From Eretmocerus hayati (lineage: Eukaryota; Arthropoda; Insecta; Hymenoptera; Aphelinidae): 64,000 bases of DNA. Shown in pieces: positions 34,015 to 44,999 of the stretch. The first letter of the stretch is position 1. Every line of letters begins with the position of its first letter. The stretch spans positions 67,238,186 through 67,302,185 of the forward strand of contig CM056743.1 of assembly GCA_029851415.1 (NCBI GenBank), given 5' to 3'. The translations under genes were made by a program, and so were the position numbers. The notes beneath the pieces are model-generated. The model was given only the letters and a program-made list of their open reading frames with translations, searched no databases and was not told the DNA's origin.

Positions 34015-35437
34015 AAGATTCCCTGGATCCTTAGCCCGTATGCCTCTATTGTTTCATCATTTAATTTTGCACAACCTTTCAATTCCGACATTATGTCGTC
34101 CAAACAATCTACAATTGTAAATTGTTTCAATAATTCCTGTAAGAATGCTCCCACTGATGGGGCTTTTAATACCGATGATGCGAACAGAGATTCCGCTGTG
34201 GCACGCAATTTGTTGGGGATGTGCATTAGGATCCTACGTTCTGACCCAGGACCTCCCACTTCTACCGCGTACCTCACAGTCATACAGAATGATTCGAGGG
34301 TGTCGGATCGCCGTTAAATTCTCCGATTTCCTTGAGAATTTTATACACTTCCAGATCTCTTGCCGGTATGCACCCATCCTGTTGGGTATATTGCGCCCCA
34401 TTTTCCGGGCGTTGTGTGTGTTCATTTACCGCGGCAGTTTGATCCGGTAGAATGTGTTGTTGCGTGAAAATATGGGGTGCGTTAGGGTTGCTTCCATTTG
34501 CTCGGTACTGACCGGGACTTTGCGGCTCTGATGAATAATACGTGTATGTGCGTCGTGGGAAATTGTTCACGTTCTGGCCATTCTGTGTACAATACAATGG
34601 TCCAGGAAATCCGTTATTCTGCACGTGATTTAGTTGATAATTCGCATCGTGTGCTTGTCCATTCGTAATAACCGGTTCGCCAGAGCTCCGTTTTTTCCAC
34701 AGTCCGACGAGTTTTTGGAAGCTACTCATTCGCTGCATATTTCCACGCTGAGGTTCCGGTTGGCTCGGTGTTCCGTTCGATACAGGTTGAGCAATCCCAT
34801 GAGCGTGAATGTTATTCGGAATGTATAAATTTGTCAAGTTTTGCGGTACGTTCTGTCTCATAATTTTTTGAGCAGGGATTTGTAAATTTTGTGCAGCCAC
34901 TGGCGGGCAGTCCCATGGTATTTGTTGATAAACTTGCCGCGGTGCCGCTTGAAAACCATTAGCTTGGCTATTGTTTTGTGGTATCTGGCTTGGAGAATTA
35001 TTTCGGCTCCTTTGAACCTGAGCGCTATTTTCAATGATTTATGCATGATTTTGTGCGAGTCCCACATGTATAAAATTTGGGTCTAAGGAAAAAGTTTCCC
35101 CGAATCTAACACTCTGCTCTTGGGGTTGCTGTTCCGTGCATAAAAATGTCCGACCGTCTGGACTTGTGTAATAATAGGTTTCCTGATGAAGTACGGTTGG
35201 AGTTTGGTTTTGAGTGGGTCGTCCGAACGGGTTCGCTTTTGTGGGCGATTCTTCAAGAATGAGCTGAGGTGCCCGCCATTGATTGTAACCAGGTCCCGAA
35301 TACTGATTCGGATTTTGCGTTGTTGAAGACCGACTCATTTTCATCTCAGTACTTCCGTGATTGCCATTTACCGCGCTCGCACTTATTCCCCATGCCCCAT
35401 CTTGGTCATGTTCTTCGAAAAAGGTACCTCGTCCCAT
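34015..35437 (-). pseudogene. Gag N-terminal and central part
   Basis: From 35437 (MGRGTFFEEHDQDG) the frame runs to 34280 with one in-frame TAA at 35041-35039. It is rich in Asn, Gln and Pro, with many NGQ/QN pairs, and contains no membrane segment. After a frameshift near 34310 it continues as capsid-like sequence (ESFCMTVRYAVEVGGPGSE, then LMHIPNKLRATAESLF) to the foldback at 34010. This N-terminus is unusually long for a Gypsy gag. Confidence 0.65.
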
Positions 35438-36089
35438 GGTATAAATACTCGATCTATTGTTAAATCCGTCCGTTTGCCGGTTTTGTTCACATATTCCCGA
35501 TTGATGTGAGTATCCTTAGGTATGGTACCTGTGCGAGCCAGTGACTCTTCGCTCTTAGAGTTTCCGAATAAACCTTACATACGAGTCATTTTCGCTAGGC
35601 TATTTATGAATCAACTTCGGTTTTTGGAAATGAATGCGAGTGCGTAGGCGAATCAGTCGTACGAGATAATGAATATGATAAGCTGTTTGTATTTACGCTA
35701 GTACGTAGCTGCAGCAGGCCACGATGACACACAATGCGTTGAGCTGCATGTAGGCCGGTAATTGATCCTTTGCTTCCGCTGGTTCCTCAATCACGGCTTG
35801 CCAGGAGATGAGCGCTGCGATGATCCTCTGCTGACGCACGCCTGGGCGGGCGGGCTGAACGACAACCTCTTGGGCAGGATCGGGCTCGTCTTGGTTCAGC
35901 TTGCTTCAGCTTGGCTCGCTTGATTCGGCTTAGCTCACCCGTTTCTCACTTTCGTCACTTTCCGTATTTAAGATACTCTCGTAAATCAAGCCGAATCGGA
36001 ACGAGTTTTCCAGGACAAGGAAATAAAATTTCACTTTTTGGGAAGAAGAAATCCCAAGAGCTCGCGGGGAACTACCCCACCTAGCACCA
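35438..36089 (-). other. Gypsy leader and primer-binding-like site
   Basis: About 650 bp of untranslated leader between LTR and gag. On the minus strand TGGTGCTAGGTGGGG (36089-36075), nine bases past the LTR end, starts with TGG as expected for pairing with the CCA tail of a tRNA. I cannot name the tRNA. Confidence 0.4.
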
Positions 36090-36098
36090 AAAATGGGA

Positions 36099-36385
36099 TG
36101 TGACGTGGGATCTGTATCTCTAGAAAGAACACGAGATATATTGGATTGTGAAATTTAATGATATCGAGACGAGAGAGAGTGTCCTAATCGTTAGGTTGGT
36201 CAGAGCGGTCTGCCGCGGCGAGGCCCGTCGTCCGCGACGATGGGTCCGCGACGCGACATCGCGCTTTGAGGAGGGGTACCGACGAGATTCCGTCAAAGAC
36301 GCTGACGGTGCACCGGCTGCGGCTGGTGCATCGTCATGTGGCGGGGAGAGGCGAGGGGGGAACCCGTGAGCCTCGCCACGTCACA
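36099..36385 (-). repeat. Gypsy 5' LTR, 287 bp
   Basis: In element sense the LTR starts TGTGACGTGGCG and ends CCCACGTCACA, a TG...CA pair within a 10-bp inverted repeat TGTGACGTGG. The interior is GC-rich at the 5' side and becomes AT-rich (CATTAAATTTCAC, AATATATCT) toward the end, where promoter elements would be. Only one LTR is visible, so no target duplication can be checked. Confidence 0.75.
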
Positions 36386-36856
36386 CCGAAACTTGGAAAG
36401 AACTTGTGAAAAACACAAAATAAATTCTGAAAAACAGAAAAGGAATTTTAAGATCAGATTAGATCTGGCTGCTCATCAACAAACTATCACAATTTTTGTA
36501 AAATTATTTACATATTATAGCAAATTATCAGGGTATTCATGACAGTCTGAAAAAGGTGGATTTTTTTATGAGACTTCTGATCTGGATTCTGCAATTGATA
36601 AGTTTTATGAATTACTTTTCCAAATCATTGGCTGTAATGTACCTTTTGAAGGGAAGGTTACTTCTGAGCATTCAAAATGGTTTTCCAAAAGTATTGAAGA
36701 AGAAATATGGTTAAAGAAAAAATATCATTCCATTTACAAAGGAAGTGATTCTGACTCTGATTATGAGATTTTCAGAAAACAGAGGTCAAAGTGTAAGAGA
36801 CTGGTTTCCCAAGCGTATAATAACTACATAAGTAGTATCGAGTCGAACATAATAGT

Positions 36857-36996
36857 ATATTATGTGACGAGTGCGCAGCACGAGTCGCAAACGACATTTT
36901 CTAGCTGTGCTACGTCGGAAGCGCGACTTTAGACGAGTCCTCGCTTGCGAGGACGAGTCGAAAATCGCGCTTCCGACGTAGACAGCTAGAAAATTA
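36857..36996. mobile_element. Small palindromic MITE in LINE B
   Basis: ATTTTCTAGCTGT and CTACGTCGGAAGCGCGA pair with their complements across a 30-bp centre that is itself palindromic (GACGAGTCCTCG/CGAGGACGAGTC). It interrupts the coding frame between SSIES and SNFFWKLVND. The outer left part (GTGACGAGTGCGCAGCACGA) has no clear partner, so exact ends are uncertain. Confidence 0.6.
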
Positions 36997-37017
36997 GATT
37001 CTAACTTCTTCTGGAAG

Positions 37018-38015
37018 TTGGTGAATGATAAATCAGTGAATAATTCAATACCAGTTGAGTTGAGACATGATCAATCCATCTCTCACGATGAACAGAGTGC
37101 CGTTGACTTATTTGCTGATTATTTTGCTAAATTCTACACCAAGGTGGATATTGATCATGTTCCGAGTATGCCTAACACGTTATCGTGTGATAATTTTTCC
37201 AGTTTATCCTTAGAGAGGGATGAGATCTACCAAGAAATGAATAATTTGAAAAACAGTCTGGGTCTGGGACCAGATGGTATACATGCTGTCTTTGTGAAAA
37301 AATGCTGTATGTTTTTGATTGAACCACTTTATATTCTATTCAAATGGTCACTTGACACAGGCTATTTCCCATCACTATGGAAAAATTGTTGGATCTCACC
37401 TATTCCCAAGACTGGTGACCCTCACTTACTGAAAAATTACAGGCCTATATCTAAATATAGTATATTCCCTAAGATTTTTGATTCTTCGGATGAAAAGAAA
37501 CTCCCACAGAAGTTACACTGCACTATATCGAATCAGCAGCATGGTTTTATGCCTAATCGATCTACGGTAACCAACTTGACGGTTTTTACTGAAACGGAAG
37601 CTTTTGACGAAGGCTCTCAATTAGATGTGGTTCATACAGACATGGTAGAAGCTTTCGACTCTGTTTGTCATAAAATATTATGATACAAGTTACAGTGTTA
37701 CAGTCTAGATGGCATAATGTTGAAGTGGATTTTATCTTTCTTATCTGGCCGAAAACGAGCTGTTAGAATAAATGGTAGATCATCAGACCCAACTGAAGTT
37801 GAATCTGGTGTCCCTCAGGGCTCACATCTTGGTTCACTGTTTTTCAATGTTTCAATCAACGATGTGGTAAAAGTGGTCAAAGCTGACGATCTCAGAATAT
37901 TTGAAATAATTAGAACCGCTGAGGATGCTGCGTTGCTCCAGGGAAATGCTGATTCGATTAGTTTGTGGGTTTCAGAAAATTGTCAGAGTTTTAATCTCAG
38001 CAAATGTCGCGTCAT
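37018..38015 (+). pseudogene. LINE B copy 1 reverse transcriptase
   Basis: RT blocks: NSLGLGPDGIHAVFVKKC, FPSLWKNCWISPIPKTGD, LKNYRPIS, QQHGFMPNRSTVTNL, VVHTDMVEAFDSVCHK (motif A Asp), SGVPQGSHLGSLFFNVSIND (motif B). The catalytic box reads VVKADDLRIF with a short deletion before it compared with copy 4 (SKFLLFADDLRM). One in-frame TGA at about 37681-37683 splits the frame. It belongs to the Jockey/CR1 side of APE-type LINE RTs by appearance. Confidence 0.8.
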
Positions 38016-39070
38016 CTTTTCAGTCTTCATATCCCCTATTTTTTCAAAAATAAGGGAAAAGGGGGAGATCAGCCCAGAAAATAGGGGAAATCCACAAAAT
38101 GTCATGACATACAAGTAAATCGAAATCTTAATCGTACATTCGTATGAATAGTAGAAGTAATTCAGTACATAGAATAGAACTAATATTATCACGAAATGTC
38201 GGGTTGAATCAGACTTCTGTGATTGAAAATAAACAGGAATATCCATAATTCCTTACTATGAATCACAAGTATTGTTTCGAGAATTCACGAAATTTTACAG
38301 TACTTTTTTTGATAAGATTCATAACATTTTCTTATTGATCACAGTTCTGCATATTTAAGACCCAAGTTTCCCTAACTTTTGAATGAGCTGATCCAGTTCT
38401 TTCCGCAGCACCTTCTCTGTATTTTCCAAATTTTCTAAACACTCGGTTATCTCTGAAATTACGCTATTGCTCATGTTGTTTTTGGTAGCATAGAACAGCA
38501 GTTTTCGAATATTATTCACATTTTCAACAAATTCATCATACTTGTTCTGAGCAGTACATTCTCGGTAAAACAAATCAATGAACTATTGCTTGAATCAGCC
38601 CAAAATATGAGGTCAATATAAATATTTGCTCTTTAGCGAATCCCGATGGAACAAGTTTTGTATGACAGGAGGAATGAAGAATCGTGTGTATCACAGATGA
38701 AGTTCGTGAACTCGATTCAATCATGGAGATGTTACGCCTCAAGTTTGGTCAATTTCATTGTTCTTCATTTACATGGAAAATGGAAGTAACCGCGGACAAT
38801 TGAGACGCTTGTGTGAGAAGATGCAATGCTTTATATCGAAGAAATTTACTATTCCAAAATGGAATCATCACGATTACCCCAGATGGAGTATTGTATCAGT
38901 TCTAGTCTTTACAGGTAAACAAACTCAGTTTCCACGCTCAGAGACACTTGATAGATGAAACAGTCATGAGCGATCCTGGTATAAGATGATAGGAGCCGTC
39001 GGTCTGACAGTTTTTGTTCAAATTTGCAGAAATTTTTCATCGAACCAACAGAAATGAGGTAAATAAGGGA
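38016..39070. other. Foreign DNA interrupting LINE B copy 1
   Basis: Compared with copy 4 this block breaks the RT between the LSKCRVI-like and YVLQCEFQYSI-like parts. It has no terminal inverted repeat that I could find. A minus-strand frame (38573-38355, 72 codons) is rich in coiled-coil-like heptads (ITECLENLENTEKVLRKEL) but otherwise unknown. Confidence 0.35.
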
Positions 39071-40029
39071 AGAAAGAAGTATGTGCTTCAATGTGAGTTT
39101 CAATACTCAATCAATAATCACGTACTAGAAAGAGTGAAACAATTCAGGGACTTGGAGGTGATAATGGACCCTAGATTGAGTTTTGTTGAACATAGAAGAT
39201 ATGTCAAGAGTAAAGCGATGATAATGCTTGCTATTGAGCGTAGGAAATCAAATAGTTTAAAGAACCCAGAGACACTATGTACGCTTTATCAGCCTTTTGT
39301 TAGATCGCATCTAATGTACGCTTCACCTATATGGGTTCCTTTTCAAAAGAATGAAATTCATAGTCTTGAAGTTGTGCAACACAAGTTTTTGAGATTAATA
39401 TCACATTTTACCAATACGCCAATGCACCCTTTCTCACATGATTACTCTCTGATTGCTACTAACAAGGGGAGAGCACGGTGTTTGGGTCGTCAATCACCTC
39501 CAAAAATTGTTTACAGTTTCATACTACCTAGAATATAAAGAATCCAGAGTAACTCCGTCCAATGGGCCTCCTGTTCAGAGCTATTGTCAAGAACGTTAGC
39601 ATTGTCAGTATATCTACAGATTATCATTTTCAACATGGGCCCATATGAGCGATGCTAATCTCAGTGGCTGTATCTCTCGACAGGAGGCCCATTGGACGGA
39701 GTTACTCTGAATTCTTCATATTCTAGGTAGTACCAAACTATAAAAAGATCTTGGAGGCGATTGTCGACCCAAACACTGTGGTCCCCCCTTGTAAGTTCAA
39801 GATTAATTCTCTTGAATCGCAATGGAGATATCAAGACTTATTATTTGTTTACAAGATTTTATGTGGATACACGGATGCGAGTGATTTATTGGAGAGGTTT
39901 GAGACCCGTGTCCCAAGTAATAGGCTGAGAACAAATATAAAATTCTTTCAGATTGATATGAAATACTATAACCATACCTCGGCTATAATGAGAGGCTGTA
40001 AATTGCAAACGATTATGGTGAGCTCTTGA
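39071..40029 (+). pseudogene. LINE B copy 1 RT thumb and C-terminus
   Basis: Resumes with ERVKQFRDLEVIMDPRLSF, LYQPFVRSHLMYASPIW and VQHKFLRLISHFT. It is broken by the 329-bp MITE and then continues KFKINSLESQWRYQDLLFVY and LLERFETRVPSNRLRTNI. The same order is seen in copies 2 and 4. It is non-functional. Confidence 0.75.
39463..39791. mobile_element. PIF/Harbinger-type MITE, 329 bp, TAA TSD
   Basis: Long inverted arms begin CAAGGGG and share GTGTTTGGGTCG, TACTACCTAGAATAT and AACTCCGTCCAATGGGCCTC. TAA lies directly on both sides (39460-39462 and 39792-39794). Without the element and one TAA the LINE reads IATKFKI, matching IASKFEI in copy 2. A 3-bp TWA duplication is the hallmark of PIF/Harbinger. 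Confidence 0.8.
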
Positions 40030-40340
40030 GCTCCATTAACTGGCTAGACTCAAGAATTGCCCCTATATCTGAATTCAAGCGTATTTGTAGAAACGAGCTC
40101 TCTGTATATAATTAGTACATTGTATTTGCATACTTTTCATAGAAGTTCATTTGGTTGTAGAGGACCTATTGTTTTATTCTTCAAAGATTTGAGTTATCTA
40201 TCTTGTTTTTCAATTATAATTGTATTTTACATCTAGAATTTGAGTTATCTGCTTTGTTTTGCTACACCTTGCGAGACATTCATTTATACGTGCTAAAGGT
40301 CAATTAGACCGTGTATATTTCAAAATAAAGATAAAATAAA

Positions 40341-40700
40341 AAAGATATATGTGGTATACATAACATTTTCTACTCAGTCTGCAAGAAAGAGATTGATAAA
40401 AGATTCATATTTTACAAACGAGGATTAATAGTATCTTGGGATATTCTTCCTTGCATCTTGTTTGTATTTTGTAATAGAAATTCCTCCAATCTCAAACTTT
40501 TGATCTCATTTCTTTCAAGAGTTGAAACCATGTAATGCAGGTGGTTCAAATGAATCATCATTTTTACTGTTGACTACTATGCTAACGTTTGATGCGGAAC
40601 GGTTAGGATAATAAGCCGGCATTATTCTAGAGATCAACGAATAAAGATAGAGACCGTGACAGAGCAATTGGGACAAAAATACAATTGCATAGTAGAGGAG
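40341..40700. other. Non-coding DNA between LINE copies
   Basis: AT-rich with nothing recognisable. The true 5' end of LINE family A may lie here. Confidence 0.3.
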
Positions 40701-40954
40701 GGTAGAGGGCCACCAAACAGAGCGGTCACGAGATATACTCATTATACGTTATAGAGTTAGAAAAAGGAAATAAAGTAATAAAAGTAGAGAAAAGTGTAGT
40801 CTACGCGAAGGAAAAAGGTCAAAGGAAAAGAATACAAGAACAGAAGTACCAAAAATATCATAAAAAGAACGGCGTAAGGCCAGAAAGAGTTCTGAGGTTA
40901 GAATCGACAATTCACACGTGGATAAAACTCACACCAGATGATGTAGCAAAGGGC

Positions 40955-42015
40955 ATGGGGGATAAAAATACAAAAAATATACAAGAGAAAAACCTAAAAA
41001 GCCAAGACATAAGAAATAGATCAAATTCATTCAGTGGAAGTGGAAGAAGCATAAGAGAATTTTACTCGCCAATAGGATCCACATCTAAGAAAAGAACAAA
41101 CTGTGAGAGATCACCTGACAATATCTTGGAAGATACTAACAAGAAACCCTCTATAAGAAATAAGGAAGAAGAAACAGAAGAAGAAGAAGAAGATAAAGAC
41201 TCACTAAGTGAAACAGAATACCTCAGCTTGGGAATGGAAAATCTACTGAAAGAGATACAAAACCTATCAAAAAGATATGAAGAAGATAGAAAGGACATGA
41301 ACGAAGGTCTAGAAATGGTACAGGACATAGCAGACACAATGAGGAAGGATTTGAAGGCTATAAATGTAGAATGGGGAGACAAATGGAATGAGATAGAGAA
41401 AAGAGATGAAGAAAGAAATGCAAAACAGGACAGAATGGGAGAAAGGTTATGCAAACTGGAAGAGATGATAAAGGAAAAAGGTGAGGCAATGGAAATTGTC
41501 CAGGACCAGGAAAAAGAGAAAAAAAGAGAAGATACTATAAAGGAACTCACCTGGAGACTTGAAGAAACAGGAAAAGAACCAGAAAAAACAACATCATCAT
41601 TCATGGGAAAATATGGCAAGGAGAAAATATAAGGAATCAAATACAGGTTTGGATAGAAGAAAAACTGGAGCTAGATGTGTCGATAACAAGATGTTGGAAA
41701 ATAAAAGGACAGGAAAAGGCGGTAGGAGCAGAATAAGAGAAAGAAAATATGAAATGGGATATAATGGCAAAAAAGAACAGGCTAAAAGGAACGGACATTT
41801 ATATAGACAGAGACCTAACATTCAAGGAAAGAAACAACCGAAGAAAGCTGAAAGAAAAGGCGAAAGAACTATCAGAAAAAGGAAAAAGAACACTAGTAAG
41901 AGATGACACAATTATTATAGAGGAAACACATTGGAAATGGAGCGAAAGGGACCAAAATATATTTCAAACCGGCAAGATATGGAAAGAAAAAGGCCAACCA
42001 CAAAACAAGCAGTAA
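40955..42015 (+). pseudogene. LINE A ORF1 (coiled-coil RNA-binding type)
   Basis: The N-terminal 226 codons (40955-41632) are Ser/Arg-rich and then acidic (EEETEEEEEDKDS), followed by long charged heptads (LLKEIQNLSKRYEEDRKDM) that predict a coiled coil. After a frameshift near 41600 comes IQVWIEEKLELDVSITRCWK, and after another near 41735 comes KGTDIYIDRDLTFKERNNRR and IIIEETHWKWSERDQ. Coiled coil, RRM-like fold and basic C-terminal domain is the layout of L1-type ORF1 proteins, which bind element RNA. Assignment to that fold is by pattern only. Confidence 0.65.
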
Positions 42016-42027
42016 TGTAGAAATACT

Positions 42028-42896
42028 AGCATGGGATATATCTGGAATGAAAAGCCTAGACACAGATAATTGGAAATATCTGGAAAAATTCGACGTAATA
42101 GGGTTGTCAGAAACATGGTGTGGAAATAAAGACAGAAACTGGATAAAAAACAGATTTAAAGCATATAATGTAGAATTCAAGGATGCATATAAAGAACACA
42201 AAAAAGGAAGAGCGATAGGAGGAATGATACTAGCAATAAGGAAAAATGTCGAGATATTAGAAACAAACCCAAGACTAGAAAGTAATGAGGTAATGATAAA
42301 AAACATCAAGATGAAAGGAAAAAAATAGAAGATTATTTACACGTACATGAATAGAGAAAAAGAGAAGAACTGGAAAATAATAGAGAAAGAAGGACAAGAT
42401 AATAAGGATGGGAATATAATGATATTGGGTGACATGAACGCTAGAACGGGAACGAAAGGAGGAGAGGACGAAGAAGAGAACAGGAATTCAAAAGACAAGA
42501 TGATCAACGCTGAGGGGAAAAAACTGATTGAAACGTTGAGCGAAATAGGAATGTACATAAATAACGGAGGCATCAAAGGAGATGAAGAAGGGGACTACAC
42601 ATATATAGGCCCCAGGGGTAACACAGTAATAGACTATCTGATAGCTAATAGAGATGGAAAAGAGGAAATTGACAATCTAAGGATGGGAAACAAAACAAAA
42701 TCAGACCACCTACCTCTAGAGATAACCCTAAAACAAAAACAAGAAGAACTGACCAAGGAAAAGAAAAAAATACAAAGGTGGGACCCGATATCTATAGAGA
42801 AATATAAAAAGAACTTGACGGAAGGAATAACAGCCAAAGACTGGAAAACCCTGATAGGGAAAGTAAAAAACGCTATAATTGAAGAGGAAAAAAGTA
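42028..42896 (+). pseudogene. LINE A ORF2 apurinic-type endonuclease
   Basis: APE domain motifs: EILAWDISGM at the start (the family usually has N in the ILxWNxxG motif), FDVIGLSETW, MILGDMNARTG with the conserved Asp and Asn, YIGPRGNTVIDYLIAN, and KSDHLPLE with the catalytic SDH. A single TAG at 42326-42328 interrupts the otherwise continuous frame. This domain nicks target DNA to prime reverse transcription. The frame runs on without a break into the inserted R1-like element. Confidence 0.8.
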
Positions 42897-44473
42897 TGCT
42901 CGACAATATCGGGAAAATGTACGAGAGGATGGTGCTCAACAGGGTGGAAAAAGCCTACGAAGAGAGCGGCGGGCTATCACCAATGCAGTTTGGGTTCCGG
43001 AAGGGACGAAGCACTGTGCACGCAATCGAGGAGGTCCAACAACGGGTTCAAGCGTCGGTAGGGAACCCATACCAAGGGAGAGGAGGATTCTGTGCCATTA
43101 TTGCGTTGGACATAAAGAACGCGTTCAACTGCGCGAGCTGGGAGCGAGTCTATCAATCCCAAGCAGGTGAAGTGCCGCCCTATCTACTAGCCATCACGAG
43201 TGACTATCTGCGGAACAGAACACTCGTGTACGACACCGACGAGGGACAAGAGATTCGGAAACTGTCCGCCGGAATTGGACAGGGATCGGTTTCCGGGCCG
43301 TTCAACTGGAACACCCAGTACGACAGTTTACTGTCTATTGAACTGCCCGAAGGAGTGATTATAGTGGCTTTCGCGGACCACGCGGGGCTCATAGTCTGGT
43401 CCGACAACGAGGAACTCTTGGGTAGACGCGCAAACGAGGCGCTGGCCCGAGTCTACGAGTGGATGATCAGCAGGCTCCTAGAGCTTGCTGTCAAGAAGTG
43501 CCAAGCAATCGTGGTCACAAGACGCAGGAAGTTTGACTTGCCCCACTTTTACATCAACGGGCAAGAGATCCCACGCAAGACAGAGCTGAAATACCTCGGC
43601 GTATGGCTTGACGACAAGTGGCCGTTCAAGAAGCACATCCAGGAGCCCGCCCAGAAAGCGAGCAGGGTTGGTGCGGCGCTTCAGCGGCTGATGCCGAATA
43701 TCTTAGGACCCAAGGAAAAGAGGCGCGCACTTCTCAACACCGTCAGCACCTCTATCATGCTCTACGGTGCACCCGTGTGGGGAAAGAGAGTAGAGAAGAC
43801 CATTATCGAGAAGAGGATGGGGCCTGTCCACCGGAGAGCGGCCCTGAGAAGTATCCGTGCCTACCGCACCGTGTCAGGAGATGCGGCTTACGTATTGGCG
43901 AGTACACCGCCCATCCACTTGCTCGTCGCGGAGCGAGTGAGGATCTGGGACCGCCAGAAAGTGATCGGAGCCGAACGAGTACTCACTCCAACGATGAAGG
44001 AGATCATCCGCGACAACGAGAAGGAAACCACCCTTGAGCATTGGCAAACTGAGTGGGATTCGTCATTTGCAAATAGCAGATGGACGCACCGGCTGATCCG
44101 TGACGTAGCCGAATGGACGGAACGCACCCACGGAGAGATAGATTACTGGACGACGCAAGCACTGAGTGACCACGGTTGCTTCGGTGCCTATCTGACCCGG
44201 TTCAAGAAGAGGACATCCCTAGCATGTCAGTCATGCGGGAACAACTGGGATGACGCTGAACACGCCCTGTTCACGTGCAACGACACACAAAGAGAGCGCG
44301 CCGAGTTGGATGGATGGCTGGGTGCTCAACCGACACCTGAGAACCTCGTCCCGTACTTACTTTGCAACCAGGAGACATGGGATAGAGTTACCGGATACAT
44401 CAAGCTGGTGATGACCCGTAAGGAGGAGAAAGAGAGGGAGGTGAGGCGCCTCGATGCCGGTGAATTACAGTAA
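42347..44473 (+). CDS. 708-codon chimeric ORF: LINE A APE fused to R1-like RT
   Basis: The longest open frame in the window. Residues 1 to about 184 are the second half of the LINE A endonuclease plus linker. From about residue 185 (MLDNIGKMYERM) the sequence is the RT and C-terminus of a 5'-truncated R1-clade LINE inserted in the same frame. R1 part: LSPMQFGFRKGRSTVHAIEE, CAIIALDIKNAFNCASW (motif A), IGQGSVSGPFNWNTQYD (motif B), VAFADHAGLIV (catalytic box, Asp to His at codon 43379-43381), TELKYLGVWLDD, and a C-terminal CQSCGNNWDDAEHALFTC zinc motif. The box mutation should abolish polymerase activity. It contrasts with the surrounding A-rich DNA by being GC-rich. Confidence 0.85.
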   Translation: MNREKEKNWKIIEKEGQDNKDGNIMILGDMNARTGTKGGEDEEENRNSKDKMINAEGKKLIETLSEIGMYINNGGIKGDEEGDYTYIGPRGNTVIDYLIANRDGKEEIDNLRMGNKTKSDHLPLEITLKQKQEELTKEKKKIQRWDPISIEKYKKNLTEGITAKDWKTLIGKVKNAIIEEEKSMLDNIGKMYERMVLNRVEKAYEESGGLSPMQFGFRKGRSTVHAIEEVQQRVQASVGNPYQGRGGFCAIIALDIKNAFNCASWERVYQSQAGEVPPYLLAITSDYLRNRTLVYDTDEGQEIRKLSAGIGQGSVSGPFNWNTQYDSLLSIELPEGVIIVAFADHAGLIVWSDNEELLGRRANEALARVYEWMISRLLELAVKKCQAIVVTRRRKFDLPHFYINGQEIPRKTELKYLGVWLDDKWPFKKHIQEPAQKASRVGAALQRLMPNILGPKEKRRALLNTVSTSIMLYGAPVWGKRVEKTIIEKRMGPVHRRAALRSIRAYRTVSGDAAYVLASTPPIHLLVAERVRIWDRQKVIGAERVLTPTMKEIIRDNEKETTLEHWQTEWDSSFANSRWTHRLIRDVAEWTERTHGEIDYWTTQALSDHGCFGAYLTRFKKRTSLACQSCGNNWDDAEHALFTCNDTQRERAELDGWLGAQPTPENLVPYLLCNQETWDRVTGYIKLVMTRKEEKEREVRRLDAGELQ

Positions 44474-44930
44474 ACCTGCCGATTCAAACAAAAGAGGTCC
44501 AAATGGTTCCAGGAGGAATATGATGGACTGAAGAGGGAAGGAAGAAGAGAGAAGATCGAAGATCGAAGAAAGAAGAAAGAAGAATGAAGAATGAAGAGAT
44601 GGACGAAGATCGAAGAAAGGGAAACAACACCTGCGAGTCGTGAGAAGAGAGACGCTCGATCCTGAGCGCGAGACGCCGCCGGCCCTGAAGTAATGCTCAC
44701 GCGGTGCCGGGGCCGGATTGGTGAGTTGGTGGATCTCTCCCTTGTCCAATGGCCGGCGCCAACGGAGAAGGGAGAGAGGGTTTACCCGGTTCGGATGGCC
44801 GTATCGATGCGGATTCCAGCCCGGGACTGTTGGGGAGGTGCTGGCCAGCCGTGTTTGGCTGACCGGTGCCTCTCCTTCGTACGTCGCAGCGTATTCGCCC
44901 TACAACCACCTTAAAAAAAGAAAAAAAAAA
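42897..44930 (+). mobile_element. R1-clade LINE, 5'-truncated, nested in LINE A
   Basis: The GC-rich block starts near 42897 inside LINE A ORF2 and ends with CAACCACCTTAAAAAAAG and an A-rich run near 44930, after which LINE A resumes (DSQEWWDKECWEEK). It holds the C-terminal half of an R1-type ORF2 and a 455-bp 3' untranslated region with GAAGATCGAAGAAAG-type purine repeats. A second copy of this 3' end lies at 62795-63240. Exact junctions and the duplication are blurred by A/G-rich sequence on both sides. Confidence 0.8.
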
Positions 44931-44999
44931 GGGAGGGAAGAAATGAAGGAAGAACAGACTCACAAGAATGGTGGGACAAAGAATGTTGGGAGGAGAAAA

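Larger units (their letters stand above)
30215..36385 (-). mobile_element. Gypsy-type LTR retrotransposon, partial and rearranged
   Basis: Minus-strand order from the right: LTR (36099-36385), primer-binding-like site, leader (35440-36090), gag in pieces (35437 down to 31822), protease plus RT start (31615 to about 30505). An inverted RT piece (30215-30490) lies at the left. A 1.43 kb foldback (32585-34010) splits gag. RNase H, integrase and the 3' LTR are absent. Several stops and one frameshift make it non-autonomous. No envelope gene was seen. Confidence 0.8.
36440..40340 (+). mobile_element. LINE family B, copy 1, with nested inserts
   Basis: A plus-strand non-LTR element: linker, RT, thumb and C-terminus, then a 3' untranslated region ending in a GGTC-AATTA-GACC stem (40298-40310) and an AATAAAGATAAAATAAAAAA tail. 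Inserts: a small palindromic MITE at about 36857-36996, about 1 kb of foreign DNA at about 38016-39070, and a TAA-flanked MITE at 39463-39791. The 5' end abuts the Gypsy LTR. Endonuclease and ORF1 are missing. Confidence 0.8.
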
